From the NCBI GenBank assembly GCA_902781565.1, contig CACZJT010000007.1, forward strand, positions 1 to 60,155: DNA of 60,155 nt, written 5' to 3'. How positions within the stretch are numbered: position 1 is the stretch's first letter; each line of letters begins with the position of its first letter. The position numbers and the translations under genes were made by a program. The notes under the pieces were generated by a model. The model was given only the letters and a program-made list of their open reading frames with translations, was not told the DNA's origin and searched no databases. The stretch is from an uncultured Ruminococcus sp. (GTDB lineage Bacteria > Bacillota > Clostridia > Oscillospirales > Ruminococcaceae). Of the stretch, positions 50,105 to 58,898 are shown piece by piece.

Positions 50105-50146
50105 AGCCTTCCTTGACGGAGAAATTTATTGAAAGAGGTATAGACA

Positions 50147-50413
50147 ATGTTAAGAAAAGACGAAAAGACAGCTGTTATCGAAGCTAACAGAACTCATGTT
50201 ACCGACACCGGTTCCCCCGAGGTACAGATCGCTATTCTCACCAAGAGGATCAACGACCTCACCGAGCACCTGAAGGTACACAAGAAAGACCACCATTCGA
50301 GAAGAGGTCTGCTCAAAATGGTAGGCAAGAGAAGAAACCTCCTCGCTTACCTCAAGAGCAAGGACATCGAGAGATACAGAGCTACCATCGAGAAGCTGGG
50401 TATCCGTAAGTAA
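50147..50413 (+). CDS. rpsO: 30S ribosomal protein S15
   Basis: An 88-residue S15, one of the primary 16S rRNA binders that organises the central domain. The family blocks [20 protein letters not shown] and [21 protein letters not shown] (rRNA-contact region) are intact, ending in [20 protein letters not shown] precedes the ATG. pnp follows, as in many bacteria. Confidence 0.98.
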   Translation: MLRKDEKTAVIEANRTHVTDTGSPEVQIAILTKRINDLTEHLKVHKKDHHSRRGLLKMVGKRRNLLAYLKSKDIERYRATIEKLGIRK

Positions 50414-50421
50414 TTTTCCGA

Positions 50422-50470
50422 AAAACACACAGGCAGAGCGGTTCGTCCGTTTCTGCCTTTAAGTGTTTTT
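50422..50470 (+). terminator. Long hairpin after rpsO (attenuator or terminator)
   Basis: Nested stems AAAACAC / GTGTTTT, AGGCAGA / TCTGCCT and CGG / CCG, ending in TTTTT. It would end or reduce read-through from rpsO into pnp. Confidence 0.75.
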
Positions 50471-50490
50471 ATACATCATCAATTAACTAC

Positions 50491-50583
50491 TGGAAACGGC
50501 GACGGTGAACGCAATTAGCATTGAACAGAGCTTGTGAACAAGGTTCGCAGGCTGTGCTTTCTGCTAAATTGTTCACCGTTTCC
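50491..50583 (+). promoter_or_regulatory. Large stem-loop in the rpsO-pnp intergenic region
   Basis: GGTGAACGCAATTAGCA (50504-50520) pairs imperfectly with TGCTAAATTGTTCACC (50562-50577), and GGAAACGG outside pairs with CCGTTTCC. A CTTG-TGAA-CAAG hairpin sits at 50531-50542. The result is a 90-nt, mostly double-stranded leader just before pnp. In E. coli an RNase III-cleaved stem at this place lets PNPase control its own mRNA; the same use is plausible here. Confidence 0.6.
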
Positions 50584-50614
50584 GAGCATTTTGACTGAAA
50601 GGAATGATCGAACA

Positions 50615-52723
50615 ATGTTTGAGAATTACAGGAAGTTTGAAACTACATACGCAGGCAGACCCTTCGTTGTTGAGACCGGCAAGACCTGCGGGCTCGCTAA
50701 CGGCTCCTGCTGGGTGCGCTACGGTGAGACTGTAGTTATGGCAAACGTCACCGCTTCCGCGAAGCCCCGTGACGGTATCGACTTTTTCCCGCTCTCCGTA
50801 GACTTTGAGGAGAAGCTCTACTCGGTAGGAAAGATCCCCGGCTCCTTTACCAAACGTGAGGGTAAGCCCACCGATAAGGCTATCCTCGCTTCACGTATGG
50901 TTGACCGCCCCATCAGACCCCTTTTCCCCAAGGATATGCGCAACGATGTATCGGTAGTCATGACCGTTATGGCTGTTGACCCCGACTGCTCACCCGAGAT
51001 CGCAGGTATGTGCGCGGCTTCAATTGCTATATCCATCTCGGATATACCCTGGAACGGTCCTATCGCGGGTATCAGCGTTGGTCTTGTTGACGGCGAGTTC
51101 GTATTGAATCCCACCCTCGAACAGAGAGCGAATAACAGGTTGAATCTGACAGTTGCGGGCTCTATGGAGAAGATAGTTATGATCGAAGCCGGCGCAGATG
51201 AAGTGCCCGACGATCAGATGCTCGATGCTATCATAGCGGGTCATACCGAGATCAAGAAGATGATCTCGTTCATCAATGATATAAAGGCTCAGATCGGCAA
51301 GCCCAAGTTTGAGTTCCAGTCTATGGAGATAGACCACGACCTGCTGGACGAGGTAGAGGCAATGGTCGGCGAGGAAGTCAAGGCTGCCCTCGATACCGAC
51401 GATAAGAATGTCCGCGACGCAAGACTGAAGCCCGTTTACGACGCTGTTCACGAGAAGTACGACGAGCAGTACCCCGATCAGGCGGCAATGCTTGACGAGG
51501 TGCTTTACAAGCTCCAGAAGAAGATCGTCCGCAACTGGCTCTATGAAGGCAAGCGCGTTGACGGCAGAGGCATCGACGAGATACGTCCCCTTGCCGCCGA
51601 GGTCGGTCTGCTTCCCAGAGTTCACGGTTCGGGTCTGTTCACCCGCGGTCAGACTCAGGTGCTTACTGTCTGCACACTTGGTCCCGTAAGCGATGCTCAG
51701 AAGCTCGACGGCATCGACGAGGAAGTTACCAAGAGATATATCCACCACTACAACTTCCCCAGCTATTCCGTAGGCGAGACTAAGCCCTCCCGCGGTCCCG
51801 GAAGACGTGAGATCGGTCACGGCGCTCTTGCCGAGAAAGCTCTCGTTCCCGTTATCCCCTCGGTAGAGGAGTTCCCCTACGCTATAAGAATGGTCTCCGA
51901 GGTGCTTTCCTCCAACGGTTCGACCTCTCAGGGCTCTATCTGCGGCTCGACCCTCGCGCTCATGGATGCAGGTGTTCCGATAAAGGAGCCTGTTGCGGGT
52001 ATCTCCTGCGGTCTTATCACCAAGGACAACGGCGAATGGATGACTATGGTGGACATTCAGGGTCTTGAGGACTTCTACGGTGACATGGACTTCAAGGTAG
52101 GCGGTACCAAGAACGGTATCACCGCAATACAGGTCGATATAAAGGTCGATGGACTGACCTATGACATCGTCAAGGAAGCCTTCGCCAAGACCCACAAGGC
52201 AAGAGATTATATACTCGACGAGATCATGCTCAAGGCTATCCCCGCACCTCGTGCTACTGTTAACAAGTGGGCTCCCAAGATGCTCACCACCAAGGTGCCT
52301 GTTGATAAGATCAGAGAGGTCATCGGTTCGGGCGGAAAGGTCATCCAGAAGATCTCCGCTGAGTGCGATGTTAAGATCGACATCAACGAAGACGGTAATG
52401 TATTCGTTTCGGGTCTTGATCTTGACAAGGCTAATCAGGCAATTGCCATCATCAACACCATCGCTCATGATCCCGAGATCGGCGCTATCTATAAGGGCAA
52501 GGTAGTTTCCATAAAGACCTTTGGTGCTTTCGTTGAGATCGCTCCCGGAAAGGACGGTCTCTGCCACATCTCCAAGCTGGACAATCAGAGGGTAGAGAAG
52601 GTCGAGGATATCGTATCCGTTGGCGACGAGATCGTTGTCAAGGTAATGGACATTGACAATCAGGGCAAGATCAGCCTTTCGAGAAAGGACGCTCTTGCTG
52701 ACATCGCCGCGAGAAAGAAATAA
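50615..52723 (+). CDS. pnp: Polyribonucleotide nucleotidyltransferase (PNPase)
   Basis: A 702-residue PNPase, the usual length. Two RNase PH-like domains (GKTCGLANGSCWVRYGETVV; RVHGSGLFTRGQTQVLTVCTLG and GSICGSTLALMDAGVPI), a KH domain (VIGSGGKVIQKISAECDVKI) and a C-terminal S1 domain (GAIYKGKVVSIKTFGAFVEI to GKISLSRKDAL) are seen in order. It degrades RNA 3' to 5' using phosphate. ATG 50615 with GAAAGGA upstream is used; the frame open from 50534 would run through the leader hairpin. Codon bias is strong, and a 584-codon antisense frame is a by-product. Confidence 0.97.
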   Translation: MFENYRKFETTYAGRPFVVETGKTCGLANGSCWVRYGETVVMANVTASAKPRDGIDFFPLSVDFEEKLYSVGKIPGSFTKREGKPTDKAILASRMVDRPIRPLFPKDMRNDVSVVMTVMAVDPDCSPEIAGMCAASIAISISDIPWNGPIAGISVGLVDGEFVLNPTLEQRANNRLNLTVAGSMEKIVMIEAGADEVPDDQMLDAIIAGHTEIKKMISFINDIKAQIGKPKFEFQSMEIDHDLLDEVEAMVGEEVKAALDTDDKNVRDARLKPVYDAVHEKYDEQYPDQAAMLDEVLYKLQKKIVRNWLYEGKRVDGRGIDEIRPLAAEVGLLPRVHGSGLFTRGQTQVLTVCTLGPVSDAQKLDGIDEEVTKRYIHHYNFPSYSVGETKPSRGPGRREIGHGALAEKALVPVIPSVEEFPYAIRMVSEVLSSNGSTSQGSICGSTLALMDAGVPIKEPVAGISCGLITKDNGEWMTMVDIQGLEDFYGDMDFKVGGTKNGITAIQVDIKVDGLTYDIVKEAFAKTHKARDYILDEIMLKAIPAPRATVNKWAPKMLTTKVPVDKIREVIGSGGKVIQKISAECDVKIDINEDGNVFVSGLDLDKANQAIAIINTIAHDPEIGAIYKGKVVSIKTFGAFVEIAPGKDGLCHISKLDNQRVEKVEDIVSVGDEIVVKVMDIDNQGKISLSRKDALADIAARKK

Positions 52724-52736
52724 TTCGCAAAGCTTA

Positions 52737-52766
52737 AACGGCTGCATTTCGGTGCAGCCGTTTTTT
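52737..52766 (+). terminator. Terminator of pnp
   Basis: AACGGCTGCA / TGCAGCCGTT with a TTTCGG loop and TTTTTT. Confidence 0.92.
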
Positions 52767-52767
52767 G

Positions 52768-52796
52768 TTGACAAATCGCTGAAAATATGGTATCAT
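52768..52796 (+). promoter_or_regulatory. Promoter of the small membrane protein-recD2-comF unit
   Basis: TTGACA, 17-base spacer, TATCAT, with TATGG before the -10. The -35 starts two bases after the pnp terminator. Confidence 0.82.
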
Positions 52797-52871
52797 AGTA
52801 TAGTGAGTTGACAGCCCGCGTTTTGACCTTTTCACGCTCCGAAGCATATCATGCTATAAAGGGGTGATACT

Positions 52872-53204
52872 ATGTTAGGTGCGATAACTGGGGCAGTCGT
52901 GATCGTGACTGTACTTATTCTGCTTGCGGCACGGGCTGTTTTCGGCGAGAAGGGCAGGGAAGCGGTCATAACCGTTGTTCCGCTTCGTGGAGAAAAGCGC
53001 CGGCTTATGCGGCTCATCAAGGCATTATACTGGGAAAACCGATTCAAAGAGAGCAGATATCGGAGACTCATAATACTTGTGAGCTGCGGGAACAGGGAAA
53101 ATGACATCGCCGCATCGGAGCTTGCCGATGAGCTGGAAGATGTTGAGTTTATGCAGCGCTTTGCGGCTGAAAAATACATAAGTGAGGATACTTCAGGTGA
53201 CTGA
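52872..53204 (+). CDS. Small membrane-anchored protein, unknown function
   Basis: A 110-residue protein with one N-terminal membrane helix (MLGAITGAVVIVTVLILLAARAVF). A basic cytoplasmic part (RGEKRRLMRLIKALYWENRF) has an IILVSCGN segment and an acidic helical end. I do not recognise the family. GGGGTG precedes ATG 52872. Its end overlaps the likely recD2 start, so the two are coupled in translation. Confidence 0.72.
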   Translation: MLGAITGAVVIVTVLILLAARAVFGEKGREAVITVVPLRGEKRRLMRLIKALYWENRFKESRYRRLIILVSCGNRENDIAASELADELEDVEFMQRFAAEKYISEDTSGD

Positions 53205-55455
53205 TAATACTGAAAATGAGCTTGAAAAGCTGTCGGGCGAGGTCGATGCGATCATCTTTCGCAGTGAGGAAACGGGCTTCTGCGTGTTCATGCTGAAAAC
53301 CGAGGACGATCTTGTGAACGTCGTCGGAGAGCTGGGGAACATCGAGGAGGGCGAGGAGGTAGTCTGCACAGGGAAGTTCGTCGATCACCCAAAGTTCGGC
53401 GAGCAGTTCCGCTGCGAATACTGGGAGCGGAGCCTTCCGACCACCGCCGCAGCAATACGTAAATACCTTGCCAGCGGTGCCATAAAGGGCATAGGTCCCG
53501 CGAAAGCCAAGGCTATCGTGAAGAAGTTCGGGGACAAGACAATAGAGATCATCGAAAAGTCTCCCGAACGCCTTGCGGAGGTCGATGGGATAAACCCGAA
53601 AAAAGCCGAGGACATCGCCGAGCAGTTTAAGAAGCTCTACGCGGTGAGAATGCTTTCCATATTCTTCGCTGAGTACGATATACCCATGTCTATGGCGGTC
53701 AAGGCGTTCAAGCGCTGGGGCGACAATTCCGAAATGCTCATACGCTCGAACCCGTATATCCTCTGTATCAGCGGCGTGGGTATCTCCTTCGGCAAAGCGG
53801 ACGCTATCGCCTCGAAACTCGGTATCCCGCAGGACAGCGATATGCGTATCTCAGCGGGGATAACCGACGTGCTCAAAACCTTCAATAACGAGGGTCACAC
53901 CTGCCTTCCGATAGAAACGCTGTCGAAGGAAAGCTGTAGGCTTCTGGGAACGGACAAGCAGCAGTTCGACCGCGTGCTGACAGACCTTCTTGCGGACGAG
54001 CAGCTGTTCAGATTTGATAAGGATAACGGCAGATACATAATGCTTGCCGATCATTTCCGCGCCGAGAATTTTATTTCCCGCAGATTGACTGTTATGAGAT
54101 CATTCTCATACGATAATAAGATAGATTTCTCAGAGGTCATTGATAAGGCAGAGCAGGACAGCGGTATAAAGTACGAGGAGCTGCAGCGCAAAGCTATAAA
54201 CCTCGCATTATCCTACGGATTCCTTGTCATTACGGGAGGACCCGGAACGGGCAAGACCACTACGCTCAACGCTATTATAGACTTGTTCAAGCAGCAGGGC
54301 AAGAACGTAATGCTCGCGGCTCCAACGGGACGTGCCGCGAAACGGCTCTCGGATATCTCGGGCTGCGAAGCAAAGACCATACACCGCCTGCTTGAAGTCA
54401 AGCCCGGCGGCGACGATATCATGACCTATATCCACGATGAGAAGAACCTGCTGGACTGCGACGCACTCATCATCGACGAGATGTCTATGGTAGACACGCT
54501 GCTGTTTGAAGCGGTACTGAGGGGTATTTCCATGACCTGCAAACTGGTGCTGGTGGGCGACTCGGATCAGCTTCCGTCTGTGGGCGCGGGCAACGTGCTG
54601 CGGGATATCATCGGCAGCGGAGTTATGCCCGTAGTGCGCCTGACGCAGATATTCCGTCAGGCGCAGCAAAGCTCTATCGTCACCAACGCTCACAAGATCG
54701 TGAACGGTCAGCATATCGACCTGCACGATAAGGAGAACGACTTCTTCTTCATGCAGCGGCTCGATTACCAGAGCTTGCAGCAGCTAACATCCGATCTTTG
54801 CAGGAAAAGGCTGCCCGACGCATATGGATTCTCGCCCTTTGAGGACATTCAGGTGCTCTCTCCCACAAGGCAGGGCCCCGCGGGTACTTCCGAGCTCAAC
54901 AGCATACTGCAAAATTCGCTGAACCCGAAGGCTGCGGGCAAGAGCGAGGTCAGCTCTCATGGCACGATTTTCCGTATCGGCGATAAGGTCATGCAGACCA
55001 AGAACAATTACGATCTGATCTGGCATAAGAAAAGCGGCGGCAAGACCGAGAGCGGCGCGGGCATATTTAACGGTGACATCGGCAGGATAACCTCCTGCAA
55101 CAGGCTGACAAAACAGCTCACCGTGGATTTTGACGGCAGGGAAACGGTCTATGAGTCCGATATGCTCTCCGATCTGGAGCTTGCCTACGCCATTACAGTC
55201 CACAAGAGCCAGGGCAGCGAGTATGACGCGGTGATACTGGTGGTGTTCAGGGGCTTTGACAAGCTGTATTACAGAAATCTTCTGTACACCGCCGTGACCC
55301 GCGCAAAAAAGCTGCTGATAATCGTCGGCGACAATGAGCGCATTGACTTCATGATTGACAACTGCCGCCGCAACGAAAGATTCACCTGTCTGACCGAACT
55401 TCTCAAGGAGATGAACAGTGATGACGCTGAACAGACCGAGGTTTCTCTGCTCTGA
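53197..55455 (+). CDS. recD2: ATP-dependent DNA helicase RecD2
   Basis: A 752-residue SF1B helicase of the RecD2 type, which works without RecB and RecC in DNA repair. The N-terminal OB-like region (VDAIIFRSEETGFCVFMLK) and helix-hairpin-helix repeats (ASGAIKGIGPAKAKAIVKKF; LAEVDGINPKKAEDIAEQF) precede the motor: VITGGPGTGKTTTLNAI (Walker A), ALIIDEMSMVDTLLF (Walker B), VGDSDQLPSVGAGNVL, LTQIFRQAQQSSI, and AYAITVHKSQGSEYDAVILV with TAVTRAKKLLIIVG. GTG 53197 with GAGG ten bases upstream is chosen over GTG 53182. The comF frame overlaps its end. Confidence 0.95.
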   Translation: MTDNTENELEKLSGEVDAIIFRSEETGFCVFMLKTEDDLVNVVGELGNIEEGEEVVCTGKFVDHPKFGEQFRCEYWERSLPTTAAAIRKYLASGAIKGIGPAKAKAIVKKFGDKTIEIIEKSPERLAEVDGINPKKAEDIAEQFKKLYAVRMLSIFFAEYDIPMSMAVKAFKRWGDNSEMLIRSNPYILCISGVGISFGKADAIASKLGIPQDSDMRISAGITDVLKTFNNEGHTCLPIETLSKESCRLLGTDKQQFDRVLTDLLADEQLFRFDKDNGRYIMLADHFRAENFISRRLTVMRSFSYDNKIDFSEVIDKAEQDSGIKYEELQRKAINLALSYGFLVITGGPGTGKTTTLNAIIDLFKQQGKNVMLAAPTGRAAKRLSDISGCEAKTIHRLLEVKPGGDDIMTYIHDEKNLLDCDALIIDEMSMVDTLLFEAVLRGISMTCKLVLVGDSDQLPSVGAGNVLRDIIGSGVMPVVRLTQIFRQAQQSSIVTNAHKIVNGQHIDLHDKENDFFFMQRLDYQSLQQLTSDLCRKRLPDAYGFSPFEDIQVLSPTRQGPAGTSELNSILQNSLNPKAAGKSEVSSHGTIFRIGDKVMQTKNNYDLIWHKKSGGKTESGAGIFNGDIGRITSCNRLTKQLTVDFDGRETVYESDMLSDLELAYAITVHKSQGSEYDAVILVVFRGFDKLYYRNLLYTAVTRAKKLLIIVGDNERIDFMIDNCRRNERFTCLTELLKEMNSDDAEQTEVSLL

Positions 55456-56173
55456 TTTCTTTCTCGACCTGATCTATCCCACCCGCTGTCCCGCCTGCAT
55501 GAGGGTGATAGGCTGGGATATGCAGCTTTGCGGGGAATGTGAATCGGGGCTCGAATACATTGAAGGCGTACCGTGGCAGGCGATCTTTCCCGAGGAGATA
55601 AACGGAGAAGCGCCCTCATTTGACCGTGCGGAAGCGCTGTTCTATTATTCGGGCACGGCAAGGGACGCTGTGCTTTCGCTCAAAAACAGGCGGGGAGTGC
55701 GTTTTGCGGATTACGCGGCAAAGCGTATAGTCGAGAAGCTCGCAGTCGATGACGGCGACGATGCGGATATAATCACCTCCGTTCCCATGCACCGCTCGAA
55801 GAAGCGTAAACGGGGCTACGATCAGGCGGAGGTCTTTGCAAGGGCGCTCTCGCGGGAAACGGGCATAGAATACGTTCCCGACCTGCTTGCTCACAGGAAG
55901 AACAAGGTCGCCCAGCACGAGCTCGGAATGGAGGAGCGTTTCACTTCGGCTGATACTACCTACCATATAAACAGCGGTACGTCATTGAAGGGCAGGCGCG
56001 TGATACTCTGCGATGATATTTTCACGACAGGCGCTACTGCAAATGTCTGCTCTCGGCTGCTCAAAGATATGGGAGCGGAAAAAGTGACGGTGGCTGCGAT
56101 ATGCCGTACCGATAACAGATCGGATAAGAACAAAAGCGGCGGCGATACGTCGGCTGAACGGCGGGAGGGATAG
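55421..56173 (+). CDS. comF: ComF-family phosphoribosyltransferase-like protein
   Basis: A 250-residue ComF protein. An N-terminal zinc finger (YPTRCPACMRVIGWDMQLCGEC) is followed by a PRTase domain with SVPMHRSKKRKRGYDQAEVFA and the PRPP loop RRVILCDDIFTTGATANVCS. It is involved in DNA uptake in competent Gram-positives; with dprA in the same window this gives two transformation-linked genes, though no uptake pilus or channel genes are seen. AAGGAG lies ten bases before ATG 55421 (GTG 55418 also possible). It overlaps recD2 by 35 bases. Confidence 0.92.
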   Translation: MTLNRPRFLCSDFFLDLIYPTRCPACMRVIGWDMQLCGECESGLEYIEGVPWQAIFPEEINGEAPSFDRAEALFYYSGTARDAVLSLKNRRGVRFADYAAKRIVEKLAVDDGDDADIITSVPMHRSKKRKRGYDQAEVFARALSRETGIEYVPDLLAHRKNKVAQHELGMEERFTSADTTYHINSGTSLKGRRVILCDDIFTTGATANVCSRLLKDMGAEKVTVAAICRTDNRSDKNKSGGDTSAERREG

Positions 56174-56175
56174 CT

Positions 56176-57501
56176 ATTTCAAGTCTTGTGAGTTTCGCGG
56201 CGGAATATGCCGATTCGGGCATTTCGCGCTTTCATATGCCCGGACACAAGGGCGTTAAGCTCCACGGGCTCGAACCATATGACCTTACCGAGATAAGGGG
56301 CGCGGACGAGCTTTTTGAGCCCGAGGGTATCATCGCCCGCGGAGAACAGCTTACCGCACGCGCCTACGGCTCACGCAGGAGCTTCTGGTCGGCGGAGGGA
56401 TCGAGCCTTTCCATCAAGACCTCTGTTTGTATCATCAGACAGCTACTCGGCAGACCTGTCCGCATAGCTGCGGCGCGGAACTGTCACCGCGCGTTTATTA
56501 GCGCCTGTGCGCTTTTCGATATTGACCCCTTATGGCTCGCACCGTCCGAGAGTTCGGAGCTTTGTGCTTGTCCCGTGACGGCACAGCAGGTCTCCGAGCT
56601 GCTCGACCGTGAGCCTGTTGACGCGGTCTACATCACCTCTCCCGATTATTACGGGAATCTTGCGGACATCGCGGGGATAGCTGATGTATGCCGTTCACGC
56701 GGAGTGCTTTTGATCTGCGATAACGCTCACGGGGCGTATCTGAGATTCGCGGGTAAGGGACTGCACCCCCTCGAACTCGGCGCGGACATCGTATGCGATT
56801 CGGCGCACAAAACGCTCCCTGCCTATACCGGCGGCGCATATCTGCACATAGCTAAGAGCGCTCCCGAAGGGCTTGACGAGCTTGTAAAGCCCGCTATGGC
56901 GCTGCTTGGTTCCACGAGCCCTTCATATCTGATAATGGGCTCGCTGGATATCTGCGCCGATCTTCTGAACGGAGAGCTCCCCGAGATGATACGCGCCCGA
57001 TGTGAGCGTATCGCCGAGATCAAGGCGCTTATGAATAAGCGGAGTATCCCCGATCTTTCCGAAGAGCCCATGAAGATTACCATTGCAGCGGAACGGATAG
57101 GTTATGACGGCAGGGAACTTGCGGACATCATGCGCGGGTACAAGATGGAGTGCGAGTATTCCGACCCCGCAGCAGTGGTGCTGATGATATCGCCCTATAA
57201 CAGTGAGGAGGATCTTTTTAGGCTGGAAAAGTTCCTGACGGAGCTTGAACTCCATGCTCCGTTAAACCGAAGCATTCCCAAGATCAAGGGAGTTCTGCCC
57301 GAACGGGTCATGAGCATACGGGAAGCTATGCTCTCGCCCGCTGTCAGAGTACCCGTGGAGAACTCGGATGGGCGTGTCAGCGCAAGGGGAGCCATGAGCT
57401 GCCAGCCCTCGGTAGCGGCAGTAATGCCCGGTGAGAGGATAAACGCTGAAATTATTAAAATTTTGCAAAGGTATGGAATTTCGCACACAGATGTGATATA
57501 A
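56176..57501 (+). CDS. Orn/Lys/Arg decarboxylase family PLP enzyme (YaaO-like), possible ATT start
   Basis: A roughly 441-residue fold-type I PLP enzyme of the basic amino-acid decarboxylase family, with RFHMPGHKGVKL near the N-terminus, LLICDNAHGAYLRF (PLP-ring Asp) and the Schiff-base Lys in CDSAHKTLPAYTGGAYLH. The usual start pick is GTG 56188, but GGGAGGG at 56163-56169 is 18 bases from it and only six from an in-frame ATT at 56176, two bases after the comF stop. The sequence from ATT (xSSLVSFAAEYADSGISRFH) also fits the family N-terminus. ATT is a rare start, so this is tentative. In Bacillus yaaO precedes tmk, yaaQ and holB; tmk is absent here. Confidence 0.85.
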   Translation: MSSLVSFAAEYADSGISRFHMPGHKGVKLHGLEPYDLTEIRGADELFEPEGIIARGEQLTARAYGSRRSFWSAEGSSLSIKTSVCIIRQLLGRPVRIAAARNCHRAFISACALFDIDPLWLAPSESSELCACPVTAQQVSELLDREPVDAVYITSPDYYGNLADIAGIADVCRSRGVLLICDNAHGAYLRFAGKGLHPLELGADIVCDSAHKTLPAYTGGAYLHIAKSAPEGLDELVKPAMALLGSTSPSYLIMGSLDICADLLNGELPEMIRARCERIAEIKALMNKRSIPDLSEEPMKITIAAERIGYDGRELADIMRGYKMECEYSDPAAVVLMISPYNSEEDLFRLEKFLTELELHAPLNRSIPKIKGVLPERVMSIREAMLSPAVRVPVENSDGRVSARGAMSCQPSVAAVMPGERINAEIIKILQRYGISHTDVI

Positions 57502-57502
57502 T
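57494..57502 (+). promoter_or_regulatory. Extended -10 promoter of yaaQ-holB-ricT
   Basis: TGATATAAT, an extended -10 box overlapping the stop of the upstream gene. No good -35 is present (TGGAAT at 57474). Confidence 0.6.
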
Positions 57503-57578
57503 AGAATAACAGGATCATCGACCGTGTAAGCCGTGGGCTGCGGTCTATCATGTTATGACTGAAAGGAAAGCATGGGAT

Positions 57579-57902
57579 ATGAAGCTCGTTTACGCGATCG
57601 TAAATAATGATGACAATTATGCAGTATCAAAGGGTCTGCTGAAAAACGGTTTCCGCGCCACAAAGCTCGCTTCGACGGGGGGATTTCTCTCCGCAGGGAA
57701 TACTACATTTCTTATATGCTGCAACGAGGACGAGGTCGACCACGTTGTTGAGATATGCAAGGATTATTCCCGCAGAAGAAAGCAGTTCGTTCCTTCCTCT
57801 GCGATATTCGACAGGGGAGCGGGCGAGACTTATCCCGTTGAGGTCGCTATCGGCGGCGCTACTATCTTCGTGACCGATATCGAAAGGTTCGAGCAGGTAT
57901 GA
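57579..57902 (+). CDS. darA: Cyclic-di-AMP receptor DarA / PstA (YaaQ)
   Basis: A 107-residue PII-like protein that binds c-di-AMP. The family sequence is clear: MKLVYAIVNNDDNYAVSKGL, FRATKLASTGGFLSAGNTTF and a terminal GGATIFVTDIERFEQV. It is a cytosolic trimer whose output in other species is still unclear. ATG 57579 is preferred over the frame open from 57555. ATGA overlaps the holB start. No c-di-AMP synthase is in the window. Confidence 0.95.
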   Translation: MKLVYAIVNNDDNYAVSKGLLKNGFRATKLASTGGFLSAGNTTFLICCNEDEVDHVVEICKDYSRRRKQFVPSSAIFDRGAGETYPVEVAIGGATIFVTDIERFEQV

Positions 57903-58879
57903 CAGAGCTTGTCGAAAACAAGAGTTCTATAGATCTTACCGCAAAGATGATCGCAAAGGGGCGCGAACCTCATTCCGTTATCATCTGCGGGGAGCAGGGG
58001 CTCGGTAAACGCACGCTTGCTAAGTATCTCGCCGCTCAGCTTCTTTGCGAAAAGGGGACGGGCATACCCTGCGGGAGCTGCCGTCATTGTAGGCTTATCG
58101 CAAACAATGCTCACCCCGATGTAATAACCGCGGTTTCGAGCGATTCGGGAAATTATAAGGTCGATGACATACGAATGATAGTTTCCGACGCTTACGTTTC
58201 CCCGAACGAGGCGCGTATGAAAGTATACATCATACCCGATATCGACCGTTCTGTGCAGACCTCGGTACAGCTCCAGAACATACTGCTCAAAACGATAGAA
58301 GAACCGCCCGATATGACGGCGATAATACTAACGGCACGCTCAAAGGAGATATTCCTCGAAACGATAATCTCGCGGACTATACACCTGTATGCCGAGGAAG
58401 TCACGCCTGCGGCGGCTATGGCTTTTCTGATCGGCAAGGGCATTGACAAGGCTCTTGCGGAGGAAGCCGTGCGGAGGTGCGGCGGTAACATCGGGAGAGC
58501 GTTGCAGTATTCGCAGAGCGAGGAAGAAAGAGCATCTGCGGAGCTGGCAGTGAATTGCTGTCGGGCTCTCGCAAAGGGCAGCAGCGGTGAGTACGAACTG
58601 TTGGCGGCGGTGTCCGAGTGTGACGGAAAGAAGGCGGCATTCATGTCGCTGGTGGGATATATGCAGAGGATAGTCCGCGACGCTGTAAGGCTAAGAGAGA
58701 ATGTCGGGAGCGAATACATTTTCTCACGGGAGGTGTGCGGAGCTCTCGGAAGGGCGTATTCCTCGCGCAAGCTGGTCAAAATGTACGACAGTCTTGCGGA
58801 ACATTCCACGCGGGCTTCGGCGAATTGTCTTGTGTCGATGCTGCAAAACTCGCTCACGGCGGCACTGGTGAGTATCTGA
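57899..58879 (+). CDS. holB: DNA polymerase III delta' subunit
   Basis: A 326-residue clamp-loader subunit of the AAA+ fold. It has ICGEQGLGKRTLAKYLAAQL (P-loop), the zinc module with CEKGTGIPCGSCRHC, VYIIPDIDRSVQTSVQLQNILLKTIEEPP, and ETIISRTIHLY in place of the usual SRC/SRT box. It loads the sliding clamp with HolA and DnaX during replication. It overlaps darA by four bases (ATGA) and is followed 19 bases later by ricT, the standard Firmicutes order. Confidence 0.94.
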   Translation: MTELVENKSSIDLTAKMIAKGREPHSVIICGEQGLGKRTLAKYLAAQLLCEKGTGIPCGSCRHCRLIANNAHPDVITAVSSDSGNYKVDDIRMIVSDAYVSPNEARMKVYIIPDIDRSVQTSVQLQNILLKTIEEPPDMTAIILTARSKEIFLETIISRTIHLYAEEVTPAAAMAFLIGKGIDKALAEEAVRRCGGNIGRALQYSQSEEERASAELAVNCCRALAKGSSGEYELLAAVSECDGKKAAFMSLVGYMQRIVRDAVRLRENVGSEYIFSREVCGALGRAYSSRKLVKMYDSLAEHSTRASANCLVSMLQNSLTAALVSI

Positions 58880-58898
58880 TCTTGGAGGGAAAAGTATA

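Noticed and set aside
51020..52774. 584-codon open frame antisense to pnp
   Set aside because: Same cause as the gap shadow: strong codon bias on the real strand. PNPase motifs on the plus strand are unambiguous.
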